39,070 nucleotides of DNA. Origin: an uncultured Bacteroidia bacterium (GTDB lineage Bacteria > Bacteroidota > Bacteroidia > Bacteroidales > Prolixibacteraceae). Below, piece by piece: positions 6,704 to 15,931 of this stretch. The stretch is taken from positions 1-39,070 of the forward strand of contig CAINLJ010000103.1 in NCBI GenBank assembly GCA_903850335.1, written 5' to 3'. Under the pieces are notes generated by a model. That model worked only from the letters and a program-made list of their open reading frames with translations. It searched no databases and was not told where the DNA came from. Numbering within the stretch: position 1 is the stretch's first letter; every line of letters begins with the position of its first letter. The translations under genes were made by a program, and so were the position numbers.

Positions 6704-8482
6704 TTCCTGATTTGCCCAAACTGAACTAAGCTGGTAAGATTTTATTTTAATCATGGCATAATCCTTCCTTCCGGAAATAGTCATGTTGGCGGGTACATTT
6801 TCTTTATTAACAAAGCATTTGGCAATCTGAACTATTCCATTATTGGCGAAAAGTTCGATTGAAGTTCTGTCAGTGATAATTCGCAGTTTGACTGTATGAT
6901 CTATTGGTACAAGCGATGCTTTAATTCCTCCTAAATCAATTTTTTGTTTACCCGTGTTATAGGAGATTTTCTGTCCAAAGATTTCTGCACTTACGATATT
7001 TGTGGTGTCAGATAGTTCCTGACCCATAAGATTGATAGTCATTTCAATATCGAGAAGCTGACCTTTGAGTGCCGGAACTTTCAGAGGGTTTTCAACACCC
7101 TCAAGTGATGCAGAATAGTCTGAAGCTTTTGAGATACGTAATCTCTCTATCTCCTTCACAGGTTCCATAAACAATCGGATACCTTCTTTAGTATTGCGCA
7201 AAGTAAGATTCCTGGGTACAGTAAACTGCTGATTAAATGGCATTTTTGGGTATTCACCTCCCGCCATCCATGAAAACTGAATTCTTCGTCCATCGGAAGC
7301 CGGGATATCGCTGTACGACTGTGCCGCATAATCATTACCACCATATTTTGTTGTGAAGGGACCGCTTTCTTTTGTAAATTCTCTACCATTAAAGCTACCA
7401 ATCAGGTATTTCCCATCCCCGCCCCAGAATACCCAGCGCAAATTTTGCTTATTACCATCAACAGGTAATTCAAACATATCCGGGCATTCGCTGCATCCCA
7501 CATTTTTGATATCACAAACTTTTTCCCAATTGATCAGATTAGCCGAGGAGAAAAGTGCATAATCCTGACCGTCGAGATAGAGAGCCATCACCCAATGGCC
7601 TGAGTTTGGATTATCTGAACTTTTATCACCATACCAGAAAACTTTAGGATCCCGGTTACCACCAATCATATGAGGCAAAACAGGATTTCCCGGATAATTG
7701 ATCCAGTTCTTCCCTTCGTCGAGAGAATAGTTTAATGACTGACAAGCTTTACCTATGCCACGATCAGCATCAATAGAAGTATGAAACACCACAAGAGGCG
7801 GATTTGAAATTTTTCCGGATTTATCTTTTAACGGTTTAGTTTGCAGACCTGAGGTATTGTCCCAGTCGACAACTCCTGAACCCGAAAATACTACTCCGTT
7901 TTTATCAGGCATTACAGCATCCGGACCTTCATTCCAATGCAATAAATCCTTGCTTGTTGCGTGCCCCCAGGTCATATTTCCCCAGGCTGTGCCCCAGGGA
8001 TTATGCTGAAAAAACAGGTGGTAAGTTCCCTTATAATAAACAAGTCCATTCGGATCATTGGTCCAGCCACGACGAGGGGCAAAATGGAATTGCGGTCTGA
8101 ATTCTTCTTTGTAAACAAGTGACTGATCCGATAATTTGTTTGATAATTTGATCAAATCATGCCATTTTGAGCCGGAGGTCACTTTTTCTGCAGTCAGAAC
8201 AAGTTTTTTCCCCGCCCATTGGCCCACCTCAAGGGATGCATAAAAATCGGGGTTTTCGGGTGCCAGTTCGACTTCAAACTCATGCTGTTTGACGCCGTCT
8301 ATATTCACGGTTACCCAGGTCCTCGGGGCACCGGTTCTAACCGGAATATGAACAAATTTCTTGCTGATCTGATTGATTTCAAAAGATTGCACGACTGTTT
8401 GAGCAGAAATGCCGGGCACAAGAAATGTAATTCCTAACAAGCAAACGGAAAGAAAGGCAGTTATTCTTTTCATATTTTTCAT
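6698..8482 (-). CDS. GH32 levanase/fructan beta-fructosidase
   Basis: 594 residues: signal peptide (about 1-28, cleavage at ISA-QTV), an extra N-terminal beta domain (about 30-125) often seen in Bacteroidota GH32 enzymes, a five-bladed catalytic propeller (about 128-430) and a C-terminal beta-sandwich (about 450-585). The catalytic signatures are complete: WTNDPNG with nucleophile Asp143, RDPK (277-280) with the transition-state stabiliser, and ECPD with acid/base Glu332. The enzyme hydrolyses beta-fructosidic bonds in levan, inulin or sucrose outside the cytoplasm; linkage preference cannot be read. No fructokinase, SusC/SusD pair or sensor lies in the window, so this is not a complete fructan locus. 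Two possible starts (ATG at 8482 or 8473) are three codons apart. Confidence 0.95.
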   Translation of the reverse strand: MKNMKRITAFLSVCLLGITFLVPGISAQTVVQSFEINQISKKFVHIPVRTGAPRTWVTVNIDGVKQHEFEVELAPENPDFYASLEVGQWAGKKLVLTAEKVTSGSKWHDLIKLSNKLSDQSLVYKEEFRPQFHFAPRRGWTNDPNGLVYYKGTYHLFFQHNPWGTAWGNMTWGHATSKDLLHWNEGPDAVMPDKNGVVFSGSGVVDWDNTSGLQTKPLKDKSGKISNPPLVVFHTSIDADRGIGKACQSLNYSLDEGKNWINYPGNPVLPHMIGGNRDPKVFWYGDKSSDNPNSGHWVMALYLDGQDYALFSSANLINWEKVCDIKNVGCSECPDMFELPVDGNKQNLRWVFWGGDGKYLIGSFNGREFTKESGPFTTKYGGNDYAAQSYSDIPASDGRRIQFSWMAGGEYPKMPFNQQFTVPRNLTLRNTKEGIRLFMEPVKEIERLRISKASDYSASLEGVENPLKVPALKGQLLDIEMTINLMGQELSDTTNIVSAEIFGQKISYNTGKQKIDLGGIKASLVPIDHTVKLRIITDRTSIELFANNGIVQIAKCFVNKENVPANMTISGRKDYAMIKIKSYQLSSVWANQEK

Positions 8483-8540
8483 TTTTTACTAAGCTTCTAA
8501 AATGGAATGAGGCCACCAACACACTAACCCACCAAATTTC

Positions 8541-8600
8541 ACCAAATCAAAACGTATAGTAAGCTTTATTGCCATTTCTTTGATTTAGTGGTTTGGTGGC
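8541..8600. repeat. Imperfect inverted repeat around GCCACCAA
   Basis: ACCAAATCAAA (8541-8551) pairs with TTTGATTTAGTGGT (8579-8592), and GCCACCAA near 8512 is mirrored by TTGGTGGC (8593-8600). This is a loose dyad between GH32 and GH2. Possibly a decayed mobile repeat or a second hairpin below the terminator. Confidence 0.3.
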
Positions 8601-8665
8601 AAAAAAAAAGAATTGTGATGAGTGACCGGGTGAATGTTCAAATCATGGATATTCACCCGGTCACT
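8601..8665 (-). terminator. Rho-independent terminator of the GH2 gene
   Basis: Perfect 15-bp inverted repeat AGTGACCGGGTGAAT (8621-8635) / ATTCACCCGGTCACT (8651-8665) with a 15-base loop. On the minus strand it is followed, after an 11-base spacer, by a run of nine T (8609-8601). It lies 37 bases after the stop of the GH2 gene, so GH2 and GH32 are probably separate transcripts. Confidence 0.8.
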
Positions 8666-8701
8666 TCGCGGAACATGAGATCCTAAATCTAATTTATCTC
8701 A

Positions 8702-10531
8702 TTAATTGGTTTTCAGACTCATTATTGTAAATGCTGCCGGGTCTCTTCCAAGTATTTTTTTTATACGGCTCATATCAAATTTTTTGGTCCGGTTGTAGTT
8801 ATAAATCCCGTTTTGTTCCTGCTCGACATCGGTTAACTGGGTGTAGCAATATCCGGAAATATAATCCATACTTAAAATAACATTTGTCAATTTCTCCAGA
8901 CGGTCGTAATATTCATCCAATGTTTTTGGTCCATCACCATATCCCCAGGTATTATCTGCAAAGGCCTTACCTGATACCCATTTAATTCCGCCATATTCGT
9001 CCAGAAAATAAGGTTGTCCTTCATAAGGAGCTTGCTTGGGATTGTTATTGAAAACAGGAGAATCCTTTGATGGAGTCAACTGATTTCTTAATTCTTCCGG
9101 ATTTTGTTCGTAGTTATGTGCCGTATATAAATCAGGCATGACATGAAAGTAGCCACTTGCATCATTCACTGGTCTTGTAGGATCAATCATTTTTGTCGTA
9201 GTAAAAGCGTCAGAAATCAACCGGTTATGCTGGACACCACCTCCTGTCTCATTGAACGGGGACCAGCCGATGATCGAAGGATAACTTCTGTCTCTCAGAA
9301 CAATTTCATTCCATTCGCTCAGAAAATTCCTGGCCGATTCGATATCATTATTTGAAATGCCCCAACTGGATGATTCGCCCCAGGTAAGGTATCCCAGTTT
9401 ATCCGCCCAATAATGAAAGCGTTCTTCAAAAACTTTTTGATGCAAACGGGCTCCATTAAATCCTGCATCCATCGAAAACTGTATATCCTGCTTCAGTGCA
9501 TCATCGGTTGGAGCAGTCCAAATGCCATCAGGATAAAAGCCCTGATCCAGAACAAATCGCAGGTAAACAGGCTGATTGTTTAAATAAAGTCGGTTCCCTT
9601 CGATATGCACTTTCCGCATGCCTGCATATCCTTTGACCTCATCAGTGACTGTATTTTGCTTATCAACAACCTGATAAAGAATATCGTACAGGAATGGAGA
9701 TTCAGGCGACCATGTTTTTGGATTTTTAAGACTCACATTGCAGGGAATGTTATCGGCGGCAGCTATTTCCTGCTGTGCAACCACTTTAGCTCCGTCAAGT
9801 ACTTTGATTCTCAGCTTCATTCCCCTTTCAACGCCGTAAAAGCGTGGCTGAAAGACAAACCGTGAATTGTCAGGATCAGGCAGGACAAAACAATCCTTAA
9901 GTCCGTTTTTTGCTGCTGCCTCGAGCCAGACGGTTTGCCATATTCCCGTGGTCCTGGTATAGCTGCACCCTTCAGATTTGAAAGCAAAGCACTGTTTACC
10001 GCCTGGTTGCTGACCCGAACGAAGATTATCTTTCACTGATAATACGATATTTTGTTGCTTTCCAAAAGTGATATATTTCGTGATGTCGTAACTGAACGAT
10101 GAGGTTCCTCCCCAATGACTACCGACTGGTTTTCCGTCAATATACAAATCGCTCTGATAGTCGACGGCTCCAAAATGGAGAATTACTCGTTTTCCATTCC
10201 AGGTATTGGGGATTTCAATCTTTCTCTGATACCACATAGCTTCAATAAAGTCTGTGTATCCAACTCCCGATAATTTACTCTCAGGACAAAAGGGCACGAT
10301 AATCTTGTCTTTGAACCCCTGTGAATCAGGAAATTTCTTTTCCAACCCGGATTTGCTGAAATCGAATGTATAGCTCCATTCTCCATTCAAATTTACCCAA
10401 TCTGCCCGCTCAAACTGAGGCCGGGGGAATTCTGGTCTGGGAATTGTTTGTGCAAAAATCGCGTTTGAAATTGATCCTGCAACCAGCAGAATGAATAACA
10501 CACTGATTCTCAAAGCGTGGCTTGTTTTCAT
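8702..10531 (-). CDS. GH2 family glycosidase (beta-galactosidase/beta-glucuronidase type)
   Basis: 609 residues with a signal peptide (about 1-27). Domains in order: jelly-roll sugar-binding domain (about 40-205, RPQFERADWVNLNG...), immunoglobulin-like domain (about 210-305) and TIM barrel (about 310-600). Acid/base Glu428 lies in SPFNETGG and nucleophile Glu512 in FLDEYGG, matching clan GH-A placement. It is shorter than LacZ (about 1,020 residues), like the many short secreted GH2 proteins of Bacteroidota whose substrates range over beta-galactosides, glucuronides and mannosides; I cannot choose. It leads the minus-strand carbohydrate cluster and has its own terminator. Confidence 0.92.
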   Translation of the reverse strand: MKTSHALRISVLFILLVAGSISNAIFAQTIPRPEFPRPQFERADWVNLNGEWSYTFDFSKSGLEKKFPDSQGFKDKIIVPFCPESKLSGVGYTDFIEAMWYQRKIEIPNTWNGKRVILHFGAVDYQSDLYIDGKPVGSHWGGTSSFSYDITKYITFGKQQNIVLSVKDNLRSGQQPGGKQCFAFKSEGCSYTRTTGIWQTVWLEAAAKNGLKDCFVLPDPDNSRFVFQPRFYGVERGMKLRIKVLDGAKVVAQQEIAAADNIPCNVSLKNPKTWSPESPFLYDILYQVVDKQNTVTDEVKGYAGMRKVHIEGNRLYLNNQPVYLRFVLDQGFYPDGIWTAPTDDALKQDIQFSMDAGFNGARLHQKVFEERFHYWADKLGYLTWGESSSWGISNNDIESARNFLSEWNEIVLRDRSYPSIIGWSPFNETGGGVQHNRLISDAFTTTKMIDPTRPVNDASGYFHVMPDLYTAHNYEQNPEELRNQLTPSKDSPVFNNNPKQAPYEGQPYFLDEYGGIKWVSGKAFADNTWGYGDGPKTLDEYYDRLEKLTNVILSMDYISGYCYTQLTDVEQEQNGIYNYNRTKKFDMSRIKKILGRDPAAFTIMSLKTN

Positions 10532-10669
10532 AAATTATTTGGTTTTATTTTTTCTAAAATTATACTAAAACTTTTAAATTATGATTTTCATTCGTAGAAT
10601 TAATAGAGAACATTTATGGAGAAATATTCACTATTTTCGTAATCCATTCCGGCTAACAAAATAATTAAC

Positions 10670-11911
10670 ATGAAGTATTTAAAGAGTCTGTACCTTCAGG
10701 TAATAATTGCGATTCTGGCAGGAATTCTCATTGGTACTTTCTTCCCATCAATTGGTGTTGAGCTCAAACCCCTGGGCGAGGGTTTCATAAAGCTTATCAA
10801 GATGATGATCGGCCCGGTAATCTTCTGCACAATTGTAAATGGAATTGCAGGAATGGAAAACACCAAGAAGGTGGGTGTGGTGGGTTTTAAAACTATAGTT
10901 TATTTTGAAATCGTATCCACCATTGCCCTCTTAATCGGATTGGTAGTTATCAATATTCTCAAACCCGGAACCGGGATGAACATTGATCCTTTAACCCTTG
11001 ACATGAAAGCAGTTGAAGGGTATATGAATCATAGTAAAAGTGTCGGTGCTCAGGAGTTTATTATGAATATTATTCCGGATAATATCGTAAATGCCCTTTC
11101 GACCGGGAATATTCTCCAGGTTCTTTTCTTCTCGATACTTCTAGGATTTGCCTTGTCTAAAATCGGAATAAAAGCTAAACCATTCCTGGTCGTATTAAAA
11201 TCGTTTGAAGATTCACTGTTCGCCATAATACGGATAATCATGAGGGTTGCTCCAATTGGTGCTTTAGGGGCGATGAGCTTTACAATTGGGAAATACGGGC
11301 TAGGTTCATTAGTCTCACTTGGTCAATTGATGGGGTCGTTTTACCTGACTTGCATTATTTTTATTTTTTTCATTCTTGGGGGAATATTAAAGTACACAGG
11401 ATTCAACCTATGGCAACTGATCAAATATATAAAGGAAGAGATATTGATTGTGCTGGGTACATCGTCTTCTGAAGCGGCGTTACCCAGTCTTATGGAAAAA
11501 TTAACCAAGCTCGGCTGCTCGGAACCGGTTGTAGGACTTGTTATCCCAACTGGATATTCTTTCAATTTGGATGGAACCTCCATCTATTTGACAATGGCTG
11601 CAGTTTTTCTTGCACAAGCTACAAATACGCCATTGGAGTTTTCACATCAGCTTACACTTCTTGTTGTTCTTATGCTTGCCTCAAAGGGAGCAGCAGGTGT
11701 CACAGGAAGCGGATTTATCACACTTGCAGCAGTACTCCCGATTGTTGGAAATATTCCTGTTGCGGCTATTGCCCTGATATTAGGGATAGACCGGTTCATG
11801 AGTGAAGCAAGAGCTATAACCAATCTCCTTGGCAATGCCGTCGCAACAATTGTCATCGCCAAATCTGAAAAGGAGATTGATATGAATAGGGCAAAAGAAT
11901 TAATCGGCTGA
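10670..11911 (+). CDS. dctA: DctA-type dicarboxylate:cation symporter
   Basis: 413 residues of the DAACS (SLC1-type) family, slightly shorter than E. coli DctA (428). It shows the family hallmarks: an N-terminal [18 protein letters not shown] helix, a [15 protein letters not shown] segment, the serine-rich re-entrant hairpin [16 protein letters not shown] (about residues 263-278) and [14 protein letters not shown] (about 293-306), the substrate- and cation-binding motif. It imports succinate, fumarate, malate or aspartate across the inner membrane using a proton or sodium gradient. The exact substrate between C4-dicarboxylates and amino acids is not certain, but the sequence is closest to DctA. 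It ends five bases before the convergent HxlR gene. Confidence 0.9.
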   Translation: MKYLKSLYLQVIIAILAGILIGTFFPSIGVELKPLGEGFIKLIKMMIGPVIFCTIVNGIAGMENTKKVGVVGFKTIVYFEIVSTIALLIGLVVINILKPGTGMNIDPLTLDMKAVEGYMNHSKSVGAQEFIMNIIPDNIVNALSTGNILQVLFFSILLGFALSKIGIKAKPFLVVLKSFEDSLFAIIRIIMRVAPIGALGAMSFTIGKYGLGSLVSLGQLMGSFYLTCIIFIFFILGGILKYTGFNLWQLIKYIKEEILIVLGTSSSEAALPSLMEKLTKLGCSEPVVGLVIPTGYSFNLDGTSIYLTMAAVFLAQATNTPLEFSHQLTLLVVLMLASKGAAGVTGSGFITLAAVLPIVGNIPVAAIALILGIDRFMSEARAITNLLGNAVATIVIAKSEKEIDMNRAKELIG

Positions 11912-11916
11912 TAATT

Positions 11917-12297
11917 TCAATGTTGCACTACTACTTCGGCAATTTTCTTTTCTTTGCCGGTCATCTCTGAACGAAAATGGATTCCCCATTCCAGAAGCTC
12001 CTGCAACAAATTATTCAACGACTTGCCAAGTGGAGTTAAGGCATATTCGACTGTAACCGGCATCGAATCATATAGAGTCCTGGAAATCAACTTATTCATC
12101 TCCAATTCTTTTAACTCCTGCGATAACATTTTAGGCGAAATATCATCGATATCCTTTTTAATCTCACCAAACCGCTTATTTCCATAGGTCAAAGAGACTA
12201 TGATAGGTATTCTCCATTTTCCCTGTATTACTTCCAGAGCATCCCTTGAAGCTCTTAATTTTGCCTGGCAGGCTTCCTTTCCATTTGTAGGTTCCAT
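11917..12297 (-). CDS. HxlR-family winged-helix transcriptional regulator
   Basis: 126 residues from the ATG at 12297. A longer GTG-started frame (12339) would put 14 codons across the operator array and is disfavoured. HxlR signature: CQAKLRASRDALEVIQGKW, then IIVSLTYGNKRFGEIKKDI, ISPKMLSQELKELE (recognition helix) and a beta-wing, TVEYALTPLGKSL. The only conserved-looking Cys, in EACQAKLRAS near the N-terminus, is the position at which some HxlR proteins sense electrophiles or disulfides, though this is family knowledge. It is divergent from an FMN reductase and a pirin, which are typical targets of redox- or quinone-responsive HxlR factors. It probably represses them and itself through the tandem GTTACC/GGTAAC sites between. 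Confidence 0.9.
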   Translation of the reverse strand: MEPTNGKEACQAKLRASRDALEVIQGKWRIPIIVSLTYGNKRFGEIKKDIDDISPKMLSQELKELEMNKLISRTLYDSMPVTVEYALTPLGKSLNNLLQELLEWGIHFRSEMTGKEKKIAEVVVQH

Positions 12298-12312
12298 CGT
12301 TACAAAATTTAA

Positions 12313-12355
12313 AGTTACCAAAAGGTAACTAGTTTCCACTGGGTAACTAGTTACG
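12313..12355. promoter_or_regulatory. Tandem GTTACC/GGTAAC operator array for HxlR
   Basis: Five half-sites alternate in direction: GTTACC (12314), GGTAAC (12324), GTTTCC (12332), GGTAAC (12342) and GTTACG (12350). Starts are 10, 8, 10 and 8 bases apart, giving an exact 18-bp period. The first pair forms a perfect 18-bp palindrome AGTTACCAAAAGGTAACT (12313-12330); GTAACTAGTTAC (12343-12354) is another palindrome. The array lies between hxlR and the FMN reductase. Confidence 0.75.
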
Positions 12356-12374
12356 AATAGATAGCAAATATAGT

Positions 12375-12382
12375 TATTTTTG
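12375..12382 (+). promoter_or_regulatory. -7 box of the FMN reductase-pirin promoter
   Basis: TATTTTTG matches the TAnnTTTG consensus, 29 bases before the ATG at 12411. The upstream -33 position falls on the last operator half-site (about 12350-12355), which would let the HxlR protein block sigma factor access. Confidence 0.45.
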
Positions 12383-12410
12383 TCACATCATAAATATAAA
12401 AACAAAAAAA

Positions 12411-12974
12411 ATGAAAATATTAGCATTTGCAGGAAGCAACAGTCACAAATCGATCAATAAAGATTTAGTGACCCTGACCACAACCTATTTTAAAGAAGAT
12501 TCAGTTGAGATATTAGATCTGAACGATTTTGAAATGCCTCTTTTTAGTTCTGACCGGGCTGCTAAAAATGGTATTCACCAGTTGGCTTTAGATTTTGCCA
12601 AAAAAATTGATGAGAGTGATTTAATTATTGTATCACTTGCCGAGCATAATGGGTCTTATTCTGTCGCGTTTAAAAACATTTTCGACTGGATTTCACGCAT
12701 TCAGAACCGAAAGGCATTTGGAAACAAACCGATGCTCTTAATGGCAACTTCACCCGGAGCAAGAGGTGGGGCTTCGGTATTAGAAATTGCATTAAAAACT
12801 CTCCCCCATTTCGGAGCTTCTATTTTGGAGAATTTTTCACTCCCGAAATTTTACGAAAATTTTCAACCAGGGACTGGAATTATTAATCCTGGACTGAAAA
12901 TGGAATTGGAAAATAAAATTAGAATTGTGAAAATGCAAACTATGGTAAAAGTAGAATTACCTCATCCCAATTGA
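12411..12974 (+). CDS. NAD(P)H-dependent FMN reductase (flavodoxin fold)
   Basis: 187 residues; NADPH-dependent FMN reductase family. Phosphate-binding loop AGSNSHKSIN (residues 7-16) binds FMN phosphate. SLAEHNGSYSVAFKNIFDWISR (about 76-97) is the family's central signature, with the flavin-contacting loop. A second flavin loop is ATSPGARGG (about 112-120). Members reduce FMN, quinones, azo compounds or chromate with NAD(P)H in the cytoplasm. It is the first gene of a two-gene unit with pirin (24-base gap), divergent from an HxlR regulator, which suggests induction by electrophilic or redox stress. Start is fixed by the promoter and the tight fit of the flavodoxin N-terminus. Confidence 0.92.
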   Translation: MKILAFAGSNSHKSINKDLVTLTTTYFKEDSVEILDLNDFEMPLFSSDRAAKNGIHQLALDFAKKIDESDLIIVSLAEHNGSYSVAFKNIFDWISRIQNRKAFGNKPMLLMATSPGARGGASVLEIALKTLPHFGASILENFSLPKFYENFQPGTGIINPGLKMELENKIRIVKMQTMVKVELPHPN

Positions 12975-12998
12975 TTTGAAAACTTTTAAAAAGAAAAG

Positions 12999-13739
12999 AT
13001 GATTCAGATACTCAGAAAAAAGGACCAATATAACACGACAGTTTTCAACGGCAAACTAATTGCCAACAAACCTGTTGTCAGTGGGTTTACCGGCACCGTG
13101 GCTCCATATTCAAACCTGTTTTACTGGAGTCATGGAATTGCAATTGATGACTGTGAGTTTGGGCTCCATCCACATGAAGGATTCGAAATTATGACATTTA
13201 TACTGGAGGGGAATGTTTCGCATTACGATACTTCGACCCGAATATGGACACCACTGGAAGCAGGAGATTTTCAGGTTATTCAATCAAATAGTGGGATACA
13301 GCATAGAGAGAGGATTGCCCGGGGTTCACGAAGTTTTCAGATATGGTTTGATCCCAATTTTAATAAGGCTATAAAAGAAAAACCTGCGTATAAGGATTAC
13401 CACCAAAAAGATTTCATCCCAGTGTCTGAAAGTGGGATGAAATCTATAACATACGTCGGTGAAACAGCCAAGTCAGCAATATTGACACCCTCACTAGTGA
13501 TTAAACGCCTTTTCCTGGAGAAAGATTCTATTCAAAATCTGGTATTAGACAGCAGTTGCAGTTATACGTTTTACATGTTAAGGGGAAATGGAAATCTTGA
13601 AGGCCACGATATGCAGGAAAATGATGCTATCCGGATCTCAAATGAAGATCATCTGAGAATCGAATTTCAAAATGAAGGAGAATTATTTTTTATTCAGACA
13701 CCTGTTGAACCAGCGTATAGGACTATCTGGGATCATTGA
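12999..13739 (+). CDS. Pirin-family cupin protein
   Basis: 246 residues, two cupin domains. The N-terminal domain carries the pirin metal-site words [16 protein letters not shown] (about residues 57-72; two His and a Glu) and [12 protein letters not shown] (about 98-109; His), i.e. the usual three-His-one-Glu iron site is present. The C-terminal cupin is degenerate as usual. YhhW-type pirins have quercetinase activity, and others regulate metabolism; here the exact role is unknown. Co-directional with the FMN reductase, so likely a redox-responsive pair. Its last 17 bases overlap the 3' end of the convergent DUF255 gene. Confidence 0.92.
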   Translation: MIQILRKKDQYNTTVFNGKLIANKPVVSGFTGTVAPYSNLFYWSHGIAIDDCEFGLHPHEGFEIMTFILEGNVSHYDTSTRIWTPLEAGDFQVIQSNSGIQHRERIARGSRSFQIWFDPNFNKAIKEKPAYKDYHQKDFIPVSESGMKSITYVGETAKSAILTPSLVIKRLFLEKDSIQNLVLDSSCSYTFYMLRGNGNLEGHDMQENDAIRISNEDHLRIEFQNEGELFFIQTPVEPAYRTIWDH

Positions 13740-15744
13740 GAATCAACCTTAAAGCCTCATCAGTCGAAAAAACAGGAAGATTACATACTTTATCCTGGCA
13801 AACATAAATAACACTTTGATTCTCAATTAAACGGTTTGCAAGTAGTGGAAGATCTCCTGAGATTCCGCCAGCAAAGGTGCATGTCGGAAGATAATATTTT
13901 TGCATTTCCAGCGTCATTTCTAATGCATTTTCGCCCAATGCGGCAATTTCAAAGTCCGGATATGTGAGTTTTCCAAGAAGCATTCCCCAGTTTGCGTAGT
14001 ATGGTCCGTGTTGGATAATCTCGTTTCTGAAATTTTGGCACATCTGAAATGCCATTTGAGAATATTGTTGATTGTCTGTCAGCGATCCAATTTTCATCAG
14101 GACATGGGCTACTGTTGAATTAGATGATGGTATTACATTATCAGAGGTCTCATGTTTTCGGGCAATCAGTGATTCCGAATGATCCGAGGTATAGAAAAAC
14201 AGATTATGCGCATTATCCCTGAAATGATTCCACATCCGTGAGGTTAAAAGTTGACCAAGGTTAAGCCAGTGAAAGTCAAATGTTACCTCATAAAGACTAA
14301 CAAAGGCTTCCGCCAAAAGGGAATAATCATCCAGAAATCCTTCAATGCTTACTTTTCCATCCTTGAAAACACGGAAGAGCAATCCATCGTTGGAGATCAT
14401 GTATTTTTCAATAAACCGGGCTGTTCGGATTGCTTCCTGAATATAATACTCATTTCCAAGTGCCTTATAAGCACTTATATAGCCGGAAAGCATCAGTGCA
14501 TTCCAGGAAGTCAGAATCTTATCATCCGTTGCGGGACGAATTCTTTGATTCCGTTTTTGGAGCATTGCCGCATTTGCACGTTTAAGTATCGAGTTAAATT
14601 CATTTATTGAAACCTCATTTTTCATCGCAAAATACTCCTTTTCCGACCTGTAATGAAGAATATTCTTGCCATGTTCCCAATTTCCCCTGGCACTTATTTG
14701 ATAAAAATCAAGAATTAGCGCAACATCTGCCGGTTCCAAAACAGATTCCAGTTCTTCTTTGGTCCAGACATAAAATTTCCCTTCCTCATGTTCACTGTCA
14801 GCGTCTATTGAGGCATAAAATCCACCTTCGGGATGACGTAATTCCCGTTCCGCAAAGGCGATAGTCTGCTCTGCAATTTCGGCATAAAGCGCTCTTTTTG
14901 TTATTTGATAGGCGTGAGAATAAAGGGTTATTAATTGACCGTTATCATAAAGCATCTTCTCAAAATGAGGGACTTTCCAAAATTGATCTGTCGAATATCG
15001 TGCAAACCCACCACCTATCTGGTCATAGATCCCTCCTTTGGCCATATTATCGAGACTGATGATTACACCATCGAGAGCCTGCTGATCCTGTGTGAGATAA
15101 TGATATTGCAGGAGAAATTCCAGTCCAACGGGAAGCATAAACTTCGGAGCACCATTATAGCCCCCCAATTTAAAATCTATTGTCTGAATATGATTTGCGA
15201 ATGCTTCGGTATATTCGTCCCTTGAAAATTGAGAAGGATTTATTGTTTTTGTAAATGAATCCGTACGAATTCCCTTTGTAAGCGCTTCCGCGGCCTCCAA
15301 AATCCTGGGATAGCTGGTTGTATACAAATGGCTAAGCTGACTTAGGGCGTCCGTCCATTGTTCAGGTGGAAAGTAAGTTCCTGCATGAAATGGTCTGCCA
15401 TCAGGAAGTGCAAAGGCATTTAATGGCCAGCCACCTCTTCCTGTCAAAAGCTGAACCGCCTCCATATAAATCCGGTCAATATCAGGACGTTCCTCCCTAT
15501 CGATTTTTATACAGACAAAATGTTCATTCATAAATTCGGCTATAGATTCATTTGCAAATGATTCATGAGCCATCACATGACACCAGTGGCATGCTGCATA
15601 TCCAATACTTATGATCAAAGGTTTATTTTCAGCTTTGGCTTTTGTCAGAGCCTCGTCACCCCATTCGTACCAGTCGACGGGATTGTTGGCATGTTGTCGG
15701 AGATAAGGGCTGCTTGCGAGTGATAATCTGTTTTGTCTGTCCAT
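13723..15744 (-). CDS. Thioredoxin-domain DUF255 protein (YyaL/SSP411 type)
   Basis: 673 residues. The N-terminal thioredoxin-like DUF255 domain (about 1-165) opens with [25 protein letters not shown] and carries the redox motif CHWC (Cys52, Cys55) in [15 protein letters not shown]. The rest is an (alpha/alpha)6-barrel of the glycosidase/epimerase type (about 190-620; [32 protein letters not shown]). The family is widespread (human SPATA20) but biochemically undefined; a disulfide-handling role is inferred. No signal peptide, so cytoplasmic. Its 3' end overlaps pirin by 17 bases tail to tail. Confidence 0.93.
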   Translation of the reverse strand: MDRQNRLSLASSPYLRQHANNPVDWYEWGDEALTKAKAENKPLIISIGYAACHWCHVMAHESFANESIAEFMNEHFVCIKIDREERPDIDRIYMEAVQLLTGRGGWPLNAFALPDGRPFHAGTYFPPEQWTDALSQLSHLYTTSYPRILEAAEALTKGIRTDSFTKTINPSQFSRDEYTEAFANHIQTIDFKLGGYNGAPKFMLPVGLEFLLQYHYLTQDQQALDGVIISLDNMAKGGIYDQIGGGFARYSTDQFWKVPHFEKMLYDNGQLITLYSHAYQITKRALYAEIAEQTIAFAERELRHPEGGFYASIDADSEHEEGKFYVWTKEELESVLEPADVALILDFYQISARGNWEHGKNILHYRSEKEYFAMKNEVSINEFNSILKRANAAMLQKRNQRIRPATDDKILTSWNALMLSGYISAYKALGNEYYIQEAIRTARFIEKYMISNDGLLFRVFKDGKVSIEGFLDDYSLLAEAFVSLYEVTFDFHWLNLGQLLTSRMWNHFRDNAHNLFFYTSDHSESLIARKHETSDNVIPSSNSTVAHVLMKIGSLTDNQQYSQMAFQMCQNFRNEIIQHGPYYANWGMLLGKLTYPDFEIAALGENALEMTLEMQKYYLPTCTFAGGISGDLPLLANRLIENQSVIYVCQDKVCNLPVFSTDEALRLILNDPR

Positions 15745-15829
15745 AATAATAGGAACAACTCAGATGTGAAATGGTTGAATGGAAATTCATAAGCTGACTA
15801 AAATAATTCTTTCCAAATTATTGATAAGA

Positions 15830-15931
15830 ATGTAAACAGTACTCGTTGATATTTATTACACAGGCAATAACTTCTGTGCTCAGGCTCCGATACTGACCGG
15901 ATGTGTTAGCACTGCTGCCAATCTGGCTGAT
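15830..15931 (+). other. Lost 5' part of the HicB-like gene (ATG-TAA)
   Basis: ATG at 15830 is followed at once by TAA (15833-15835). In the same frame, with no further stop, 32 codons read TVLVDIYYTGNNFCAQAPIL and then TGCVSTAANLAD, which is the N-terminal half of a HicB fold. Replacing TAA by AAA would restore MKTVLVD..., a typical HicB start. Confidence 0.65.

Noticed and set aside
8541-8600. Insertion-sequence end at the GCCACCAA dyad
   Set aside because: No transposase, no target duplication, arms imperfect.
12298-12339. 14-codon N-terminal extension of HxlR from GTG
   Set aside because: It would encode the operator array; the ATG at 12297 gives the normal family length.
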